Shown here in pieces: positions 7,448 to 15,697 of a DNA stretch of 30,022 nt; the stretch's first letter is position 1, and each line of letters starts with the position of its first letter. The DNA is taken from the NCBI GenBank assembly GCA_050729795.1, contig JBOHME010000049.1, forward strand, positions 1-30,022. Direction: 5' to 3'. Position numbers and translations under genes: made by a program. The DNA is from AP-15 sp050729795. GTDB taxonomy: Bacteria > Pseudomonadota > Alphaproteobacteria > ATCC43930 > CGMCC-115725. The notes below the pieces were generated by a model. The model was not told the origin of the DNA. It saw only the letters and a program-made list of their open reading frames with translations, and did no database searches.

Positions 7448-8539
7448 TCAGCCGAACGAAGTGGCGGCGGGCTCACCGCGCAGGCGGTGAAAGAGCTTTG
7501 CCGCTTCGCCTCTGAGCCCGAGCCCAAGCCCGCGCCTGGTCCGCGGATTGGCGGCGACGATGCCCCAGCGCTCGCGGCGTTTTGGCAGCCATAGCCTCTT
7601 ATAGGGGTCGTCGCCGCGGCCGAAATTGATCTCGCGCGGATGGTCCTCGTCGAGCATGCGCTCGATCATTTCCATCGTTAGCAACGTGCCGAGCGAATGC
7701 TCGTCGAGCCGCTGATCGTGGGCGAGCTTGTAGATGACGGCGCGGCCGTTCCACAGGATCCAGAACTGGGCCGCGGCCGGCCGACCGTCCAGGATCGCGA
7801 GTCCCAGTCGCAACGCCCCCTTCGCCGCGGCAAAGCGGATCAACGCCGGGATGAACGCCGGGTACGCCTCGGCTGGCTTCCAACTTTGCGCATAGATCGC
7901 CTCGTACCCGCAGATCGCCTCGTCGAGACCGTCGGGGGTCGCGAAGAAGCGGGTCTTTAGCCGGCCTGAACCGAGTTTGCGGCGTTTGCGGCGCCAAGTG
8001 TTGCGCAGTGCCGCGGGACGCAGGGCGAGGTATCGGGTGAAATCCATGCCCGCGGTTTCCTCGTACCAGGTCCCGGAATGAAACACGCATTCGGCAAACA
8101 GGCCGGCGTGGCGGAACGCCGCGACCGCGGCCCGATACGAAGCAGCGCCGGGGTCGAGCTCGTCGAGCGAAATGGCGTCCCAGTGCGGTCTCTCGGTGAG
8201 AATCTCACCGGCGATCGCGCCGAGCCCGGCGGCAAGGTCGGTTTCCGCCGCGCCAAGGATCGCGTGCTCGACGCTGTAGGCGTTGGTCAGGCTCGCGAGC
8301 CGCCGACCGGAGCGTCCCTTGACCACTCGCAGCGCCAGCGCCGTCGCGGAGCCGGGCCGCTCGTCGCAATAAAGCCGGAGCTCGCTTTCCGGCGGCACAC
8401 CGTGGCGCGCCATCAGCGCGTACCAGCCGGGCAGCGCAAAAAACGAATCGCGGGCACTGCTCGCGAAGATCGCAGCGAGCCGGTTCGGCAGTCGCGGGAA
8501 ATCGGGGTTACGATAGACTGGCATCAGGCGGCCCGTCAT
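7448..8539 (-). CDS. CelD/FemAB-like GNAT acyltransferase (Acetyltransf_6)
   Basis: This 363-residue protein belongs to the double-GNAT type acyltransferases annotated as CelD/BcsL-like or FemAB-like, commonly found in exopolysaccharide loci. A basic RNTWRRKRRKL stretch (179-189) marks the family's helix. GLAILDGRPAAAQFWILWNGRAVIY lies at 246-270 as the core GNAT strands, and INFGRGDDPYKRLW (304-317) is the characteristic C-terminal segment. It probably transfers an acyl or aminoacyl group to a sugar or lipid intermediate in the cytoplasm; the donor is unknown. It is divergent from the GT4 gene at 8566 across only 26 nt and precedes the DUF218 gene. A second member of the family lies at 11098-12234, so the locus has a pair. 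Confidence 0.8.
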   Translation of the reverse strand: MTGRLMPVYRNPDFPRLPNRLAAIFASSARDSFFALPGWYALMARHGVPPESELRLYCDERPGSATALALRVVKGRSGRRLASLTNAYSVEHAILGAAETDLAAGLGAIAGEILTERPHWDAISLDELDPGAASYRAAVAAFRHAGLFAECVFHSGTWYEETAGMDFTRYLALRPAALRNTWRRKRRKLGSGRLKTRFFATPDGLDEAICGYEAIYAQSWKPAEAYPAFIPALIRFAAAKGALRLGLAILDGRPAAAQFWILWNGRAVIYKLAHDQRLDEHSLGTLLTMEMIERMLDEDHPREINFGRGDDPYKRLWLPKRRERWGIVAANPRTRRGLGLGLRGEAAKLFHRLRGEPAATSFG

Positions 8540-8565
8540 CCGGCGCCGGCCTCGGCGGGCTTCGA

Positions 8566-9804
8566 GTGGTGCGGCAATTGCGCATCCTTACGTTTACGAC
8601 GTTATATCCGAGCGCGGCGCGCCCTCAACACGGCATCTTTGTCGAGACGCGGCTGCGACAGCTGGTCGGCAGCGGCCGGATCGAGGCGCGCGTCCTTGCA
8701 CCTTGCCCGTGGTTTCCGTTCACCTCGCAGCATTTCGGCGGCTATGCGGCGATGGCCCGGGTGCCGCGTCGGGAAATCTGGCATGGGCTCGAGATCGAGC
8801 ACCCGCGCTATCCGCTCTTGCCAAAAATCGGCATGAGCTCGGCACCCTTGCTGCTGTTTCGGGCGATATTGCCGCGGTTGCGCCGGCAGATCGCCGCCGG
8901 TCGCGACTTCGCGCTGATCGATGCGCATTATTTCTACCCCGACGGGGTGGCCGCGGTGCTGCTCGCTCGGGCGCTCGGGCGGCCGGTGGTGGTGACCGCG
9001 CGCGGCAGCGATCTCAATTTGATCGCCGAACATGCCATGCCGCGGCGCTGGATCCGCTGGGCCGCCCGGCACGCCGACGGGCTCGTTGCGGTTTCGGGCG
9101 GTCTCGCGAACCGGCTGGTCGCGCTCGGAACCGCCCCGGAACGGGTCCGGGTGCTGCGCAACGGCGTCGATCTCGCATTGTTTCATCCACCCGATCGCGA
9201 GGCTACGCGCCGCCGCCTCGGGTTTTCGCGCCCGATCTTGCTCGCGGTCGGCAATCTCGTGCCGCTGAAACGCCACCGGCTGATGGTCGAGGCTCTGGCG
9301 CTGATCGGCGAAGCAGAGCTGGTCGTCGTCGGCGAGGGGCCGGAACGGGCGGCGATCACCGCGCTCGCCCGTGCGCGCGGGGTGTCGGACCGGCTCCGCC
9401 TGCTCGGCCGGATGCCGCAGGAGCGGCTCGCCGAGATCTACGGCGCCGCCGACCTGCTGCTGCTGGTCTCGACCCATGAGGGCTGGCCCAACGTGCTGCT
9501 CGAAAGCATGGCCTGCGGAACACCGGTCGTGGTCTCCGACATCGACGGCATCGCCGATATCGTGGCCACACCCGAGGCCGGTCGCATCGTGCGCGAGGTC
9601 ACCCCGACGCGTCTTGCCGCCGCGGTGCGCGAGCTGCTTTTGTCGCCTCCCGATCGAGCCGCGACCCGCGCCTATGCCGAGGGCTTCGACTGGCGGAGCA
9701 CGACGGAGGGCCAGCTCGCGCTGTTTGGCGAAATCTGCGCGCGGGCCCGCGACGTCGCCGTCGCCCGAGCTGCGGCCGATCATCGCCGCAGCACCCGGTG
9801 GTAG
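8566..9804 (+). CDS. GT4 family glycosyltransferase
   Basis: This 412-residue GT-B fold glycosyltransferase would add a sugar from a nucleotide donor to a lipid-linked glycan on the cytoplasmic face. The N-terminal domain contains GIFVETRLRQL (23-33) and DAHYFYPDG (119-127). The C-terminal donor domain contains AVGNLVPLKRH (227-237), VVVGEGPER (253-261) and the EX7E motif E305/E313 inside THEGWPNVLLES, followed by CGTPVV. This places it in the GT4/WcaL-like group often found in exosortase-associated EPS loci. The start is a GTG at 8566 (GTG at 8569 is an alternative); there is no upstream ATG and only a weak GGCGGG-type site. Its 3' end overlaps the next, convergent glycosyltransferase gene by 25 nt. 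Confidence 0.92.
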   Translation: MVRQLRILTFTTLYPSAARPQHGIFVETRLRQLVGSGRIEARVLAPCPWFPFTSQHFGGYAAMARVPRREIWHGLEIEHPRYPLLPKIGMSSAPLLLFRAILPRLRRQIAAGRDFALIDAHYFYPDGVAAVLLARALGRPVVVTARGSDLNLIAEHAMPRRWIRWAARHADGLVAVSGGLANRLVALGTAPERVRVLRNGVDLALFHPPDREATRRRLGFSRPILLAVGNLVPLKRHRLMVEALALIGEAELVVVGEGPERAAITALARARGVSDRLRLLGRMPQERLAEIYGAADLLLLVSTHEGWPNVLLESMACGTPVVVSDIDGIADIVATPEAGRIVREVTPTRLAAAVRELLLSPPDRAATRAYAEGFDWRSTTEGQLALFGEICARARDVAVARAAADHRRSTRW

Positions 9805-10985
9805 ACCTCGGCATAGCGGGCGACGGTATGCGGCCAGGACCGCTCGGTGTCGATGAAATGCCGTGCGGCGCCGCGGATGCGCGGCCAGGCAGCCTCGTCG
9901 TCGACAGCGGCAAGCACCCCGGCGGCGAGTGCCGTGGGATCGTCGGGCGCAAACAGATAACCGGTCTCCCGGTCGCGGATCAGCTCGCGGTGGCCGCCAA
10001 CATCCGAGGCGACGACGACCCGGTCCTGCGCCATCGCCTCGAGCGGCTTCAACGGGGTCACCAGCTCGGTCAGGCGCAGCGAGCGGCGCGGGAAGACCAG
10101 CAGATCGGCGAGATCGTAATAGCGGACGATCTCCTCATGCGGCACCCGCCCGGTGAACACCACGCTGCCGCCGAGCCCGAGCTCGCGTGCCAAGACCTGC
10201 AGTTCCGCTTCGTGCGGCCCGCCACCGGCGAGCAGGACGGCGATTTCCGGGCGCCGGCGCTGCATCAGCGGAACCGCCCGCAGCAGCAGGTCGAGCCCCT
10301 CATAGGAATAGAACGAACCAAAAAAACCGAGCACCCGCCGGCCTGTGAGGCCGAGCCGGGCGGCGAGCGCCGGATCAGGGACACCGGGCCCGCGAAAGGC
10401 GTTGCGATCGACGGCGTTCGCCACCACCGTAACTTTGGTTTCCGCGATGCCGCGGCCGACGATCTCGCCGCGCAGACCCTCGCAGATTGTTGTCACCGCG
10501 TCGGCACGCCGCAATGCGCGGGTTTCGAGCAGGCGGGTGGCGCGATAGCGCAGCCCCTGCGCGCGGTGCGTCCCGTGGCTCGCCGCCGCATCCTCCCACA
10601 AGGCGCGCACCTCGTAGACGACCGGAATGCCGTGGCGCCGGCCCGCCCGGATCGCCGGCAGCGCGTTCAGCACCGGCGAATGGGCGTGCAAAATCTGCGG
10701 ATCGACCTCGCCGATGACCTCGTCGAGCCGGCGGCGCAGGTCTGCGACGATCTTGATCTCGCGAATCCAGGGCAGCCCGGCGCCGTGCCCATGCGGCATC
10801 GGCGTGCGCAAAAACTCCCACCCGTCGATCCGCTCGCGCGGCGGCCCTGGCGCGTAATGCTTGCCGCTGGTCAGCAGCACCGGCTCCCAGCCAAACGCCC
10901 GCTGCTGGCCGACGATGCCGAGGGTGCGGAACACATAGCCGCTCTGCAGCGGCAGCGAGTGATCGAGTATGTGCAGAACGCGCAT
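9780..10985 (-). CDS. GT4 glycosyltransferase, exosortase A system-associated type
   Basis: This 401-residue glycosyltransferase matches the family described as exosortase A system-associated (TIGR04063). Recognisable segments are the start MRVLHILDHSLPLQSGY, LHAHSPVLNALPA (99-111), VVYEVRALWEDAAASHGT (122-139) and DAVTTICEGLR (162-172). The donor domain contains GFFGSFYSYEGLDLLL and TELVTPLKPLEAMA. In other bacteria this family occurs in EPS loci with exosortase (EpsH/XrtA) and PEP-CTERM proteins; neither is in this window. The start ATG 10985 begins the conserved sequence directly. It is convergent with the GT4 gene ending at 9804 (25-nt overlap) and divergent from the acyltransferase at 11098. 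Its sugar specificity is unknown. Confidence 0.9.
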   Translation of the reverse strand: MRVLHILDHSLPLQSGYVFRTLGIVGQQRAFGWEPVLLTSGKHYAPGPPRERIDGWEFLRTPMPHGHGAGLPWIREIKIVADLRRRLDEVIGEVDPQILHAHSPVLNALPAIRAGRRHGIPVVYEVRALWEDAAASHGTHRAQGLRYRATRLLETRALRRADAVTTICEGLRGEIVGRGIAETKVTVVANAVDRNAFRGPGVPDPALAARLGLTGRRVLGFFGSFYSYEGLDLLLRAVPLMQRRRPEIAVLLAGGGPHEAELQVLARELGLGGSVVFTGRVPHEEIVRYYDLADLLVFPRRSLRLTELVTPLKPLEAMAQDRVVVASDVGGHRELIRDRETGYLFAPDDPTALAAGVLAAVDDEAAWPRIRGAARHFIDTERSWPHTVARYAEVYHRVLRR

Positions 10986-11097
10986 CGCTTCGGTCGCATC
11001 TGTTGCCGGGCGCCGGCCATATACCAGCTTTGCGGCGGGATCGAGCCTATACCGCAGCGCCTGAGTGTCGGGTTAACAGCGGGCGGGTGAAACGCGA

Positions 11098-12234
11098 ATG
11101 TCCGGCAGCGTCGTCTTCCGCTGCGAGGCGCTGCCGCCGGCGGCTGCGCTCGAAGACGAATGGCGTGCGCTCGAGGCCGTTGCGTGCCCATCCTTTTTCT
11201 CCTCCTGGGTGTGGATCGGCACGTGGCTCGCGGCGTTGCCGGCACCACGCCGGCCGATGCTGCTGCGCGGGCGGAGCGGAGGTGAGACGATCGCGCTGGC
11301 GCTCGTCGGTCGCACGGTGACGCACCGGCGGCATGGGCTCGTGCGATCGCGCGGTCTTTACCTGAACGAAACCGGCGACCCGCACTGTGATGTGATGACG
11401 GTCGAGCACAACGACGTCCTGACCCGGGTCGACCATGAGCCCGCCCTGCTCGATGCGCTCTTGGGCTGGTTCGCCGCAGCGCGCGGCGCCGACGAACTGC
11501 ATTTTGCCGGATCGCTGCGGCGGCTGCCCGCGACCGCTCTCGCCGAGCACCGGCTGCTGTGCCGCACGAGCGCGGTGGCGTCCTATTCGGTTGCCCTCGA
11601 TCGGCTCGCGGAGAGCGACGGCAGGCTCGATCCGGTGCTCAGCGCCAATGCGCGCCAGCAATTGCGCCGCGCGTTCCGGCGGTTTGAGGTGCTGGGTCCG
11701 CTGTCCTTGCGCGAGGCGACAAGCGAGGCCGAAGCGCAAGACTGGTTCACCGGGTTGAAGGCGCTGCACTGCGCGTCATGGGCGCGGCGCGGCGGCGTCC
11801 ATTCGTTCAGCCGCCCGTTTTTCGAGCCGTTTCACCGCCGCCTGATCGCGCGCGGCTTTACCGCGGGTGCAATCCAGCTGATCGAAACCCGCGCCGGGGA
11901 CCGGGTCATCGGCTATCTCTACAATTTTCGCCATAGGGGCCGGGTCTACGCCTATCAGAGCGGGTTTGCCGATGCCGATCCGCGCGAGCGCCCCGGCGTG
12001 GTCAGCCATGCGCTGGCGATCCGGCATGCCGCGCGCGCGGGGCTGCGCATCTACGATTTTATGGCCGGGCACAACCGGTTGAAGGCGAGCTTTGCGACCG
12101 ATTGCGAGCCGATGCTGTGGCAGGTCGTGCAGCAGCCGCGCCTCGCGTTCCGCCTCGAACATCTGGCGCGGCGGGTGAAGGCACACATCGCGGCCCCAAA
12201 AAAGGCGCTTGCCGCTGGCACGGGCAAAGGTTAG
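11098..12234 (+). CDS. CelD/FemAB-like GNAT acyltransferase (second copy type)
   Basis: This 378-residue protein belongs to the same broad family as the gene at 7448-8539. It has the arginine-rich SANARQQLRRAFRRF helix (182-196), a GNAT core with LIETRAGDRVIGYLYNFRHRG (261-281) and YQSGF (286-290), and a terminal IYDFMAG...RLKASF segment (318-332) that is standard for Acetyltransf_6 proteins of cellulose and EPS loci. It probably acylates a sugar intermediate in the cytoplasm. ATG 11098 follows GGGTGA around 11085-11090. It is divergent from the exosortase-type glycosyltransferase across 112 nt, and the UDP-glucuronate epimerase follows after 30 nt on the same strand, suggesting one transcript. 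Confidence 0.82.
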   Translation: MSGSVVFRCEALPPAAALEDEWRALEAVACPSFFSSWVWIGTWLAALPAPRRPMLLRGRSGGETIALALVGRTVTHRRHGLVRSRGLYLNETGDPHCDVMTVEHNDVLTRVDHEPALLDALLGWFAAARGADELHFAGSLRRLPATALAEHRLLCRTSAVASYSVALDRLAESDGRLDPVLSANARQQLRRAFRRFEVLGPLSLREATSEAEAQDWFTGLKALHCASWARRGGVHSFSRPFFEPFHRRLIARGFTAGAIQLIETRAGDRVIGYLYNFRHRGRVYAYQSGFADADPRERPGVVSHALAIRHAARAGLRIYDFMAGHNRLKASFATDCEPMLWQVVQQPRLAFRLEHLARRVKAHIAAPKKALAAGTGKG

Positions 12235-12264
12235 GGCAGGCTGTTGCCGTCCGCCAGGAGACAC

Positions 12265-13254
12265 ATGTCTACCCTGCTCACCGGTGCTGCCGGGTTTATC
12301 GGCTTCCACGTCGCCAAGGCGCTGCTTGCCCGCGGTGACAGTGTCGTCGGTATCGACAACCTCAACGATTATTATGATGTCCAGTTGAAGGAGGCGCGGC
12401 TCAAGGAGCTGTCGTCGTTTGCCGGCTTCACCTTCGCCAGGCTCGACATCGCCGATCGTGATGAAGTCTTTGCGCTTGTCGCGGCGCATCCGGAGCTGAC
12501 CGGCATCATCCATCTCGCGGCCCAGGCCGGGGTGCGCTACTCGCTCGAAAATCCTTATTCCTATATCGACTCGAATGTGATGGGGACGATCGTGCTGCTC
12601 GAAGCGGCGCGGCGGATCGACAGGTTAAAGGCATTCACCTATGCCTCGTCATCCTCGGTCTATGGCGCCAATACCAAGCAGCCCTTCAGCGTCGACGACC
12701 CGGTCGAGCAGCCGGTCTCGCTCTACGCCGCGACCAAGCGCAGCTGCGAGCTGATCGCGCACAGCTACAGCCATCTCTATGGTCTGCCCGCGACCGGACT
12801 GCGCTTTTTCACGGTTTATGGCCCATGGGGCCGGCCGGACATGGCGGCCTATCTGTTCACTCGGGCGATCCTCGCCGGCGAGCCGGTCAAGGTGTTCAAC
12901 GAGGGCCGGATGGCCAGAGACTTCACCTATATCGACGATATCGTCGCCGGCACAATCGCCGCGCACGACCGCCCGCCGCAGGCCGGGGCTGGCGCCGGAG
13001 AGGTGGCCCACCGTCTCTACAATCTCGGCAATCACCGGCCGGAACAGCTGCTCGATTTCATCGCGGTGATCGAGCGCGCATTGGGCCGCACCGCGACCAT
13101 GGAGCTGCTGCCGATGCAGCCCGGCGATGTGGCGGAGAGCTTTGCCGATATCGAGACCGCGCGGCGCGATCTGGGGTTCGAGCCTAAAATCTCTATCGAG
13201 GAAGGAATCGGCCGCTTTATCGCCTGGTACAAGCACTATCACCGGGTGAACTGA
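12265..13254 (+). CDS. UDP-glucuronate 4-epimerase (NAD-dependent SDR)
   Basis: This 329-residue enzyme of the extended short-chain dehydrogenase family would interconvert UDP-glucuronate and UDP-galacturonate, supplying an acidic sugar for the surface polysaccharide. It shows the NAD-binding GxxGxxG (GAAGFIG, 7-13), the DNLNDYYD stretch (31-38) typical of the CapI/LpsL group, HLAAQAGVRYS (83-93), and the catalytic S-Y-K set with SSSVYG and YAATK (Y154, K158). The segment RFFTVYGPWGRPDMA (180-194) is the substrate-binding signature of UDP-GlcA epimerases. ATG 12265 has AGGAG at 12256-12260; a TTG at 12244 in frame is less likely. Length matches the family. It follows the acyltransferase gene by 30 nt. 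Confidence 0.93.
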   Translation: MSTLLTGAAGFIGFHVAKALLARGDSVVGIDNLNDYYDVQLKEARLKELSSFAGFTFARLDIADRDEVFALVAAHPELTGIIHLAAQAGVRYSLENPYSYIDSNVMGTIVLLEAARRIDRLKAFTYASSSSVYGANTKQPFSVDDPVEQPVSLYAATKRSCELIAHSYSHLYGLPATGLRFFTVYGPWGRPDMAAYLFTRAILAGEPVKVFNEGRMARDFTYIDDIVAGTIAAHDRPPQAGAGAGEVAHRLYNLGNHRPEQLLDFIAVIERALGRTATMELLPMQPGDVAESFADIETARRDLGFEPKISIEEGIGRFIAWYKHYHRVN

Positions 13255-13287
13255 GCGTCAGAGTATCGCGATCGGCAATGTGTCAGC

Positions 13288-13713
13288 CTACCGCCGCAGC
13301 AGTGACATCGTGCGGCCGGTCGGTGCAAAGCCAAGCCTTTGATAAAAGCGGCTGAGGCCGTGAGTTCGTTCTCCCTCGGCGGTGATCACTACCTCGACCG
13401 CCGAGCAGCCCTGCAAACGGCACCATTCGATGGCGGCGTGGACGAGCGCGCCGGCGATGCCGCGCCGCCGCGCGCCGGGAAGGACATAAAGGTCGCCGAT
13501 TTCGCCCAGCCGTCCCCATTCGACATACAACATCGTCGTCACCGTGGCGATGCCGACCATCCGGCTGTGCTCCATGGCGGCGGCTGCCCAATGGTCAGGC
13601 GCCCGCCGCAACGCTTCGAAATTGGCTGCAATCGTGGCGGGATCGCCGGCGAACCCTTCCTCGGCAAAAAAAGCGACGGAGAAGATCGGCCGCAGCATCG
13701 GCGCGGATGTCAT
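13288..13713 (-). CDS. GNAT family N-acetyltransferase
   Basis: This 141-residue single-domain acetyltransferase uses acetyl-CoA on an unknown amine or amino acid. Motif A is visible as LYVLPGARRRGIAGALV (75-91) with the pyrophosphate-binding R-x-x-G-x-A loop, and motif B ends in FYQRLGFAPTG (123-133). The position after the loop is alanine rather than the usual glycine, a tolerated change. ATG 13713 is preceded by GAGG on the minus strand. The gene is convergent with the epimerase (33 nt gap) and divergent from another GNAT gene at 13845. The two GNATs are not close enough in sequence to be recent duplicates. Confidence 0.85.
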   Translation of the reverse strand: MTSAPMLRPIFSVAFFAEEGFAGDPATIAANFEALRRAPDHWAAAAMEHSRMVGIATVTTMLYVEWGRLGEIGDLYVLPGARRRGIAGALVHAAIEWCRLQGCSAVEVVITAEGERTHGLSRFYQRLGFAPTGRTMSLLRR

Positions 13714-13844
13714 CGACCTCGGCTATCGTCAGCGCGACCGTCGCAGGGCCGCTCGATCGAGAAGGGTCGGTCATCTTTGTTCGATTTTGCAGCTGGTCCC
13801 GTTTATCGTGGCCGCCTGCCTGTCGCAATCGCGGGAGAGATGCT

Positions 13845-14300
13845 GTGGCGGACACAACAAACGATCCGGGCCAACCCGGCCTGACCGTAACCGATGCCCC
13901 CGGGGAGCGGGCCGAGGCGGTGATCCGCGACGGGCTCAGCGGCTACAATTTCGACAAGGCGGGCTACCGCGATCAGCGGCCGCTCGCGGTGCTGGTAACC
14001 GATCCCGACAGCGGCGAGATCGTCGGTGGATTGCTCGGCCGGACCTCGTTCGGGCTCCTCTATATCGACCGCTTTTTTCTGCCCGAGGGGATACGCCGCC
14101 AGGGGCTCGGCACCAGGATCATCAGGGCCGCCGAGGAAGAGGGCGCGCGGCGCGGCTGCAGCCGGGCGATCCTGTCGACATTGTCGTTCCAGGCGCCGGG
14201 CTTTTATGAGCGCATGGGCTGGCAGATGCTCGGCCGGATCGATTGCGACCCACCCGGCCACACCCGCTTCATGATGACAAAGACCCTGCCCCGCGATTAG
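13845..14300 (+). CDS. GNAT family N-acetyltransferase (GTG start)
   Basis: This 151-residue acetyltransferase has the acetyl-CoA binding loop RRQGLGTRII (84-93) in a well-formed motif A, preceded by LLYIDRFFLPEGI, and FYERMGW (120-126) near the end. The pattern (GYNFDKAGYRDQRPLAVLV at the N-terminus) resembles small GNATs that act on free amines or amino acids. The GTG at 13845 is chosen because GGGAG at 13833-13837 precedes it by 7 nt and similarity begins soon after. The frame is open back to 13707 but that part is not family-like. It is transcribed away from the other GNAT gene across a 131-nt region. Confidence 0.85.
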   Translation: MADTTNDPGQPGLTVTDAPGERAEAVIRDGLSGYNFDKAGYRDQRPLAVLVTDPDSGEIVGGLLGRTSFGLLYIDRFFLPEGIRRQGLGTRIIRAAEEEGARRGCSRAILSTLSFQAPGFYERMGWQMLGRIDCDPPGHTRFMMTKTLPRD

Positions 14301-14638
14301 GCGCATCGCGCTCGACCGCCGCACGATAAGTAGGGTCTGCATTGTCTGCTTCGTAGCTCGGCCATCGAAATCCATCGGCTGATTGGCCGTACTGCGTAGC
14401 CGCACAAGAGCGGCCCAGCAGGAGCTTGCCGGACCGCGAGTTTCTGACCTTGCGCCGGCCGCCGGAAAGCGGCGCCAGAGAAACTTGAAATTTACGATCT
14501 TCGCTTAGCCTTCGCATGCGGTGCGGCGGTTGTGGCGGCTCGTTTCGGCCACATGGCCGTTGGAGCATCGCGCTGCCGTTCGAGTCCGTGGCCGCGGACC
14601 GGTTCGAGACCGCGACCCCGCTCTAATCGGGAGGCAAT
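14301..14638. other. 338-nt gap without a recognised gene
   Basis: A minus-strand frame covers 14269-14568 but has no recognisable domain, and its codon pattern is not that of the neighbours. Codon and base composition fluctuate here, with an AT-richer patch near 14480-14520. It ends in a good GGGAGG ribosome binding site (14628-14633) for the lipoprotein gene. It may hold that gene's promoter and decayed sequence. Confidence 0.4.
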
Positions 14639-15292
14639 GTGGTAAAATCTCTTATTACGTTCGTCGCCCCTTTTGCAATCTGCAGCGTCATGGGCGGGTG
14701 CGCCTCGATCATCAGAGGGACGACGCAGACGATTGCGATATCGACACCACCGACCACAGGCGCGGCTTGTAACCTTTCGAGCCCCGCAGGGAATTGGCAT
14801 TTGATTTCCCCCGGGATCGCCTCAGTGGAAAAGAGCAGGAATAATATTCGGGTACACTGCGACAAGCCCGGCTGGAACTCAGCGATCGCGTCGATCCCGT
14901 CAAATTTCGAAGGATGGACGCTTGGCAATTTGTTGTTTGGGGGGCTCATCGGAGTCGGCGTCGATGCGGCGACGGGAGCGATAAACGAATACCCCGACGA
15001 CTTTCAGGTGCCGATGACGCAAAGCGCCGCGATACCACAGCAAGGCGATTCCATGTCCAGGCCTTCGCCCCCCGCGGTGCCCCTCGCGTCAGCCCCGGCC
15101 GTGAGTATCGCGCCGCGAATTCAGCCGCCCGCCCCTGATGTGGCGTCCCGCGCGTCTACCCCGGCCGCGACTATCGCGGGCTTGCGGACAGAGGCACCCC
15201 CGGCACCTCTCGTGGGTGAACAGGAAGTCGTCCTGTTCCCGGTTACGATCTACCACCGCTATCACCCCAGCTGGCGTGTGGATGTCCAGTAA
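14639..15292 (+). CDS. Hypothetical lipoprotein with glycine-rich segment and Pro/Ala tail
   Basis: This 217-residue protein starts with a lipoprotein signal peptide: positive K3, a hydrophobic stretch, and cysteine C21 in VMGGCAS, so it should be lipid-anchored in the envelope. The next 100 residues (CASIIRGTTQTI, an HCDKPGW segment, and FEGWTLGNLLFGGLIGVGVDAATGAINEYPDDFQV) resemble a family of small alphaproteobacterial lipoproteins of unknown function; the glycine-rich GGLIGVGVDAATGA stretch is its hallmark. The tail (about 125-190) is rich in proline, alanine and serine and looks like a cell-wall spanning linker. GTG 14639 is used because GGGAGG lies 5 nt upstream; an overlapping ATG at 14637 is out of frame and stops at once. 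No operon partner is seen. Confidence 0.72.
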   Translation: MVKSLITFVAPFAICSVMGGCASIIRGTTQTIAISTPPTTGAACNLSSPAGNWHLISPGIASVEKSRNNIRVHCDKPGWNSAIASIPSNFEGWTLGNLLFGGLIGVGVDAATGAINEYPDDFQVPMTQSAAIPQQGDSMSRPSPPAVPLASAPAVSIAPRIQPPAPDVASRASTPAATIAGLRTEAPPAPLVGEQEVVLFPVTIYHRYHPSWRVDVQ

Positions 15293-15697
15293 ACCGAGGG
15301 TGGCGCCGCACACGTTGTCCAAATCACGGGACAGCCGACAGAGCTCTACAGCGTGCGCGGGTGCAATGCGGCCGCGGCGGGCGTCCGGGCGGTATGGCGA
15401 TCAGCATTCGCCGCAGCATCGGTCGGCGCGGCTGGGCCGCGGACATCCGATGCAGCGGCCGAGAGATTATCTCGCCGCACCTGCAATGCGTCGGTCGTTG
15501 GAGAGCGCGCGGCCGCTGTGTGATTTCGATATTACAGCTTTTTAAGGAACGTGTGCCTGGTGCGCAATCCGGTTGCGGGCTCCGATCGACGTGTGGCGGC
15601 GGCGTTGTAACAAGGGGCCGCGGCGCGGCAATCTCGATGAGCCCTTGCGCTCTTCGGATTGCCGCGTTGCCACCGGCGAGCTGTGATCGCGGCCGCT
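15293..15697. other. 405-nt gap between convergent genes, no recognised gene
   Basis: The stretch lies between the ends of the lipoprotein gene (plus) and the CoA-transferase gene (minus). Short frames occur on both strands without family similarity or plausible ribosome sites. No strong hairpin followed by a T run was seen on either strand, so terminators for the two genes are not visible. Confidence 0.4.

Noticed and set aside
6463..7515. 350-codon plus-strand frame across the flavoprotein tail and DUF218 gene
   Set aside because: Arginine/glutamine-rich GC artefact without domain; DUF218 on the minus strand explains the region.
9798..11090. 430-codon plus-strand frame opposite the exosortase-type glycosyltransferase
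   Set aside because: It is an antisense shadow; the minus-strand protein has clear family motifs along its full length, the plus-strand frame none.
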